Assembly (NCBI GenBank): GCA_026706505.1
Contig: JAPOYQ010000078.1
Coordinates: 1-8,185 of the forward strand
Reading direction: 5' to 3'
DNA: 8,185 bases
Source: Gemmatimonadota bacterium
Lineage (GTDB): Bacteria; Latescibacterota; UBA2968; UBA8231
Below, one piece after another: positions 6,246 through 8,185 of this stretch. Under the pieces are notes generated by a model that did no database searches, was not told where the DNA came from, and saw only the letters and a list, made by a program, of their open reading frames with translations. Position 1 is the first letter of the stretch; every line of letters starts with the position of its first letter. A program made the translations under genes and the position numbers.

Positions 6246-7139
6246 ATGACCGATTCCGCCTACCGCGTCGCCCCACCTGGCTTTACTGACGACGAGTGGG
6301 AGACCTTCAACCGCGAGGGGATCCTCTTCTTTGAAGACGCCCTCGATCAAGCGGCCATCGACGAACTCACGGCTGCGGTCGATCGCGTTTGCCAATCCAG
6401 CCCCAAATACCGGGAGGGGGAGACCTTCGGCTGCCAAAATATTGTCGAGCGCGATCCCGTCTTTGCCGCGCTCATTGACCACCCTCGCCACATCGGCTAT
6501 GCCTACGACCTCTTCGGCGAGTTGCTCAAGCTGCATCAGAGCCAGTTTTTTATCCGTCCGCCTGGCGGCGAACGCTACAATATCTGGCATCCCGACGGTG
6601 CCCGCGCCGTGCCGTACGGCACCTTCTCGCCCGATTTGCCACTGCAAATCAAGATCGGCTTGTGGCTGACCGACCTGCCGCGGGCCAAGATGGGCAACCT
6701 AGTGGTCCTGCCCGGCAGCCACCGCAAGCAATACGTCGATGAATACGACAGTCACCAGCCGATCCCAGGCGAACGGGTGGTCTGCCTGCGCAAGGGCACC
6801 ATGACCTTCATGCACTCGAGCATCTGGCATCGCGTCGAGCCCAACGAGAGCGACGTGGTGCGCAAGAATATCTTCTACGCCTACTGCCCAGCTTGGCTCA
6901 CCCCAGCCGACCGCCTCCAGTCCGATCCCGCTTGGCTTGAGACGCTCAACCGCGAGCAGCGCATCATCATGCGTTCCTACACCAACGCCTATCACAACGC
7001 CAAACCCCCGGCGTCCGACTTTCCGCTCTTCCTCGACCGCGAGACCGGCTTAGACCGCGACCCCGACGCCTACCGCGACGATGTGGCGTTGCACCGCCGC
7101 AAACGCCGCACGTGGGCCGAGCGCAGGCGATCCGCTTAG
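6246..7139 (+). CDS. Phytanoyl-CoA dioxygenase (PhyH) family protein, second copy
   Basis: A 297-residue Fe(II)/2-oxoglutarate-dependent oxygenase, longer than and only distantly similar to the upstream copy. The facial triad is H115-P-D117 in NIWHPDGAR and H195 in SSIWHRVEPNES; R206, eleven residues after H195, fits the 2-oxoglutarate site. LVVLPGSHRKQYV (152-164) is the expected jelly-roll turn. The last 30 residues are very basic (RRKRRTWAERRRSA at the end), an unusual tail for the family. The ATG is preceded by a modest AGGA eight bases away, weaker than at neighbouring genes, and by a 127-base AT-rich spacer with an inverted repeat, so this gene may have its own control. Its TAG stop overlaps the TAA stop of the convergent permease gene. 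Substrate is unknown; the two PhyH genes could act in one pathway or be separately regulated. Confidence 0.93.
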   Translation: MTDSAYRVAPPGFTDDEWETFNREGILFFEDALDQAAIDELTAAVDRVCQSSPKYREGETFGCQNIVERDPVFAALIDHPRHIGYAYDLFGELLKLHQSQFFIRPPGGERYNIWHPDGARAVPYGTFSPDLPLQIKIGLWLTDLPRAKMGNLVVLPGSHRKQYVDEYDSHQPIPGERVVCLRKGTMTFMHSSIWHRVEPNESDVVRKNIFYAYCPAWLTPADRLQSDPAWLETLNREQRIIMRSYTNAYHNAKPPASDFPLFLDRETGLDRDPDAYRDDVALHRRKRRTWAERRRSA

Positions 7140-7921
7140 GCTTCGGCCCGCTTTTCAAACAGCCACATCCCGATTCCCATGGACGCTAGCCCGACGAAGA
7201 CCGAGTACCCGAGGAACATAAAACTGAGCTTGATAGACTCTGGGTTTAGTCCTATCGGTTCGTTGAAATCGTGGTCGAACCAGAATACCTCGTGTGCGCC
7301 GGATAAGTCGAGCACATCGGGAAGGGTGCTAAAGTAGAAGTACAACACGCCTAGGACGAAGGCGGTAGAAGCGAGGCCAGCAAAGCGCCGCACCACCAAC
7401 TTCAGGCCGGAGGCCCCGCCGGCAATGCCCAGCATCACTGCCATCGCCGATAGGTAGAACACTCCGCTGATAATTAGGATGTCCACTGCGATGTCGCTGA
7501 ATAGGGGAATAAAATGTAGTGCATATGATGCCGTTTCCTTTGCCTCGAGTGCGAGCGCGTGCAATTCGCCGAGGACGGCGATAAAACCGGCGCTGCTCAA
7601 CGCGAATAAGATGATGCCGAGCGTCGCCACGGCCGCAGCCTTGGCCGCGAAGATCTGTGCACGCGACACCGGCAGGGAGAGGAGCAGATAATGGGTCTGC
7701 CCTTTAACTTCTTGGGCGAACGAGTGGCTGAGTACAAAGGGCAGGATCAGTAAAAACGCATAGGGAACCAAGCTCCACAGGGCGTGGAGCGAGGGGACCT
7801 GCGAATCGTCGAAAGACAGCACCGCAACGAGTTCGAGAAAGACTGTCACCAATGGCAGCAAGATGAACAGGGTGCGGTTGTCCTTTATTTCCTTTATGTA
7901 CAGCGTCTTCCAAGTATTCAT
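7136..7921 (-). CDS. ABC-2 type transporter permease
   Basis: A 261-residue inner-membrane subunit of an ABC exporter, pairing with the ATPase encoded immediately upstream. Six hydrophobic helices are visible at about residues 17-36, 49-69, 93-115, 141-166, 181-199 and 234-254. Between helices 2 and 3 the segment EVKGQTHYLLLSLPVSRAQI is the coupling-region signature of ABC-2 permeases (E...lPvsr...aK). Start: ATG 7921 overlaps the ATPase TGA as ATGA, and GAGGAGG lies upstream within the ATPase 3' end, so the two are translationally coupled. Length suits a NatB/YtrC-like permease without a large extracellular domain. The substrate is unknown; such pairs export peptides, lipids or ions, or handle envelope stress. 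The stop codon overlaps the stop of the convergent PhyH gene by the four bases TTAG. Confidence 0.88.
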   Translation of the reverse strand: MNTWKTLYIKEIKDNRTLFILLPLVTVFLELVAVLSFDDSQVPSLHALWSLVPYAFLLILPFVLSHSFAQEVKGQTHYLLLSLPVSRAQIFAAKAAAVATLGIILFALSSAGFIAVLGELHALALEAKETASYALHFIPLFSDIAVDILIISGVFYLSAMAVMLGIAGGASGLKLVVRRFAGLASTAFVLGVLYFYFSTLPDVLDLSGAHEVFWFDHDFNEPIGLNPESIKLSFMFLGYSVFVGLASMGIGMWLFEKRAEA

Positions 7922-8185
7922 GCTACCACCTCCTCGAAAATGTCGCTGAGCGACATGCCGCGATTTTGTCTCAATTCTTCGATGTTGCCGCTGACTGCGA
8001 TTTCGCCGTGGCGCAAGAAGGCCACCTCTTCTATCAGTTCTTCCACCTCGCTGACGAGGTGGGTCGAGATTAGGATCGTCTGCTCGCCGACGCGAAACTC
8101 GCTCAGCAAGGTCTCCAAGATGCGCCGACGACTTCCACGGCTCCGCGCTGTTGGCCAGAAAACCCTCCGAGAGCAGGAAGACCGG
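7918..8185 (-). CDS. ABC transporter ATP-binding protein, C-terminal part (cut by window edge, frame possibly broken)
   Basis: C-terminal portion of an ABC ATPase that would energise the permease. Clear family sequence runs from RRRILETLLSEF to the stop: TILISTHLVSEVEE contains the H-loop histidine (codon 8061-8059), followed by EVAFLRHGEIAVSGNIEEL and a final SLSDIFEEVVA, as in EcsA/YtrB-like exporters. The frame stays open to the edge, but bases 8128-8185 in this frame encode no recognisable Walker B or D-loop. In the neighbouring frame the same bases read PVFLLSEGFLANSAEP, a damaged version of the expected LLDEP-LAN-LDP, with Ser in place of the Walker B Asp. Either a frameshift plus further changes inactivated the gene, or the sequence is unreliable near a contig end. 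The TTG at 8118 is not a real start: homology continues upstream of it. Signature motif and Walker A lie outside the window. Confidence 0.75.
   Translation of the reverse strand, partial: RSSCSRRVFWPTARSRGSRRRILETLLSEFRVGEQTILISTHLVSEVEELIEEVAFLRHGEIAVSGNIEELRQNRGMSLSDIFEEVVA

Noticed and set aside
8116..8118. TTG at 8118 as the true start of a short 66-residue protein
   Set aside because: ABC ATPase homology (RRRIL) continues upstream of it in frame and there is no ribosome binding site.

Overview
The window is GC-rich bacterial DNA carrying eight protein-coding genes, five on the minus strand and three on the plus strand, with two cut by the window edges. No RNA gene, insertion sequence or CRISPR array was recognised. 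The gene content (a choline-sulfatase-like sulfatase, an Asp-box propeller protein, a secreted protein with an FlgD/T9SS-like C-terminal sorting domain, an Eis-like acetyltransferase and two phytanoyl-CoA dioxygenase (PhyH) family proteins) resembles genomes of uncultivated marine or soil lineages such as Latescibacterota, Poribacteria or other FCB-related phyla. That assignment is inferred from gene content only and is tentative.

Left block (1-4066, minus strand). Read in transcription order, this holds a secreted protein of unassigned family with a signal peptide and C-terminal sorting domain, then an Asp-box (BNR/sialidase-like) propeller protein, then a sulfatase that runs off the left edge. 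The last two are tightly packed: the sulfatase Shine-Dalgarno overlaps the propeller stop codon. Together they suggest processing of sulfated or otherwise decorated glycans or small sulfate esters, but no substrate can be read from the sequence. The secreted gene and the propeller gene share a diverged copy of the same 5' coding segment (62 of 78 bases identical from the ATG). A one-base difference at the end of this segment puts the secreted gene into a hydrophobic frame that serves as its signal peptide. This is the most unusual observation in the window.

Centre (4067-4154). A compact divergent control region has a perfect TATAAT on the plus strand, and the same bases form a TATTAT -10 on the minus strand.

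Right block, plus strand (4155-7139). An Eis-like GNAT acetyltransferase with an SCP2-like C-terminal domain is followed after 32 bases by a first PhyH-type Fe(II)/2-oxoglutarate dioxygenase. After an AT-rich spacer with a perfect inverted repeat comes a second, distantly related PhyH protein. All three look intact.

Right edge, minus strand (7136-8185). An ABC exporter pair is present: a partial ATPase cut by the edge and a six-helix ABC-2 permease, coupled by an ATGA overlap. The ATPase sequence degenerates in the last ~60 bases, where Walker B and the D-loop should be, suggesting a frameshift, decay, or poor sequence at a contig end. The permease stop and the second PhyH stop overlap convergently.

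I see no convincing new multi-gene system. The features most worth a second look are the shared 5' segment, the unassigned secreted protein, and the PhyH pair with its spacer.
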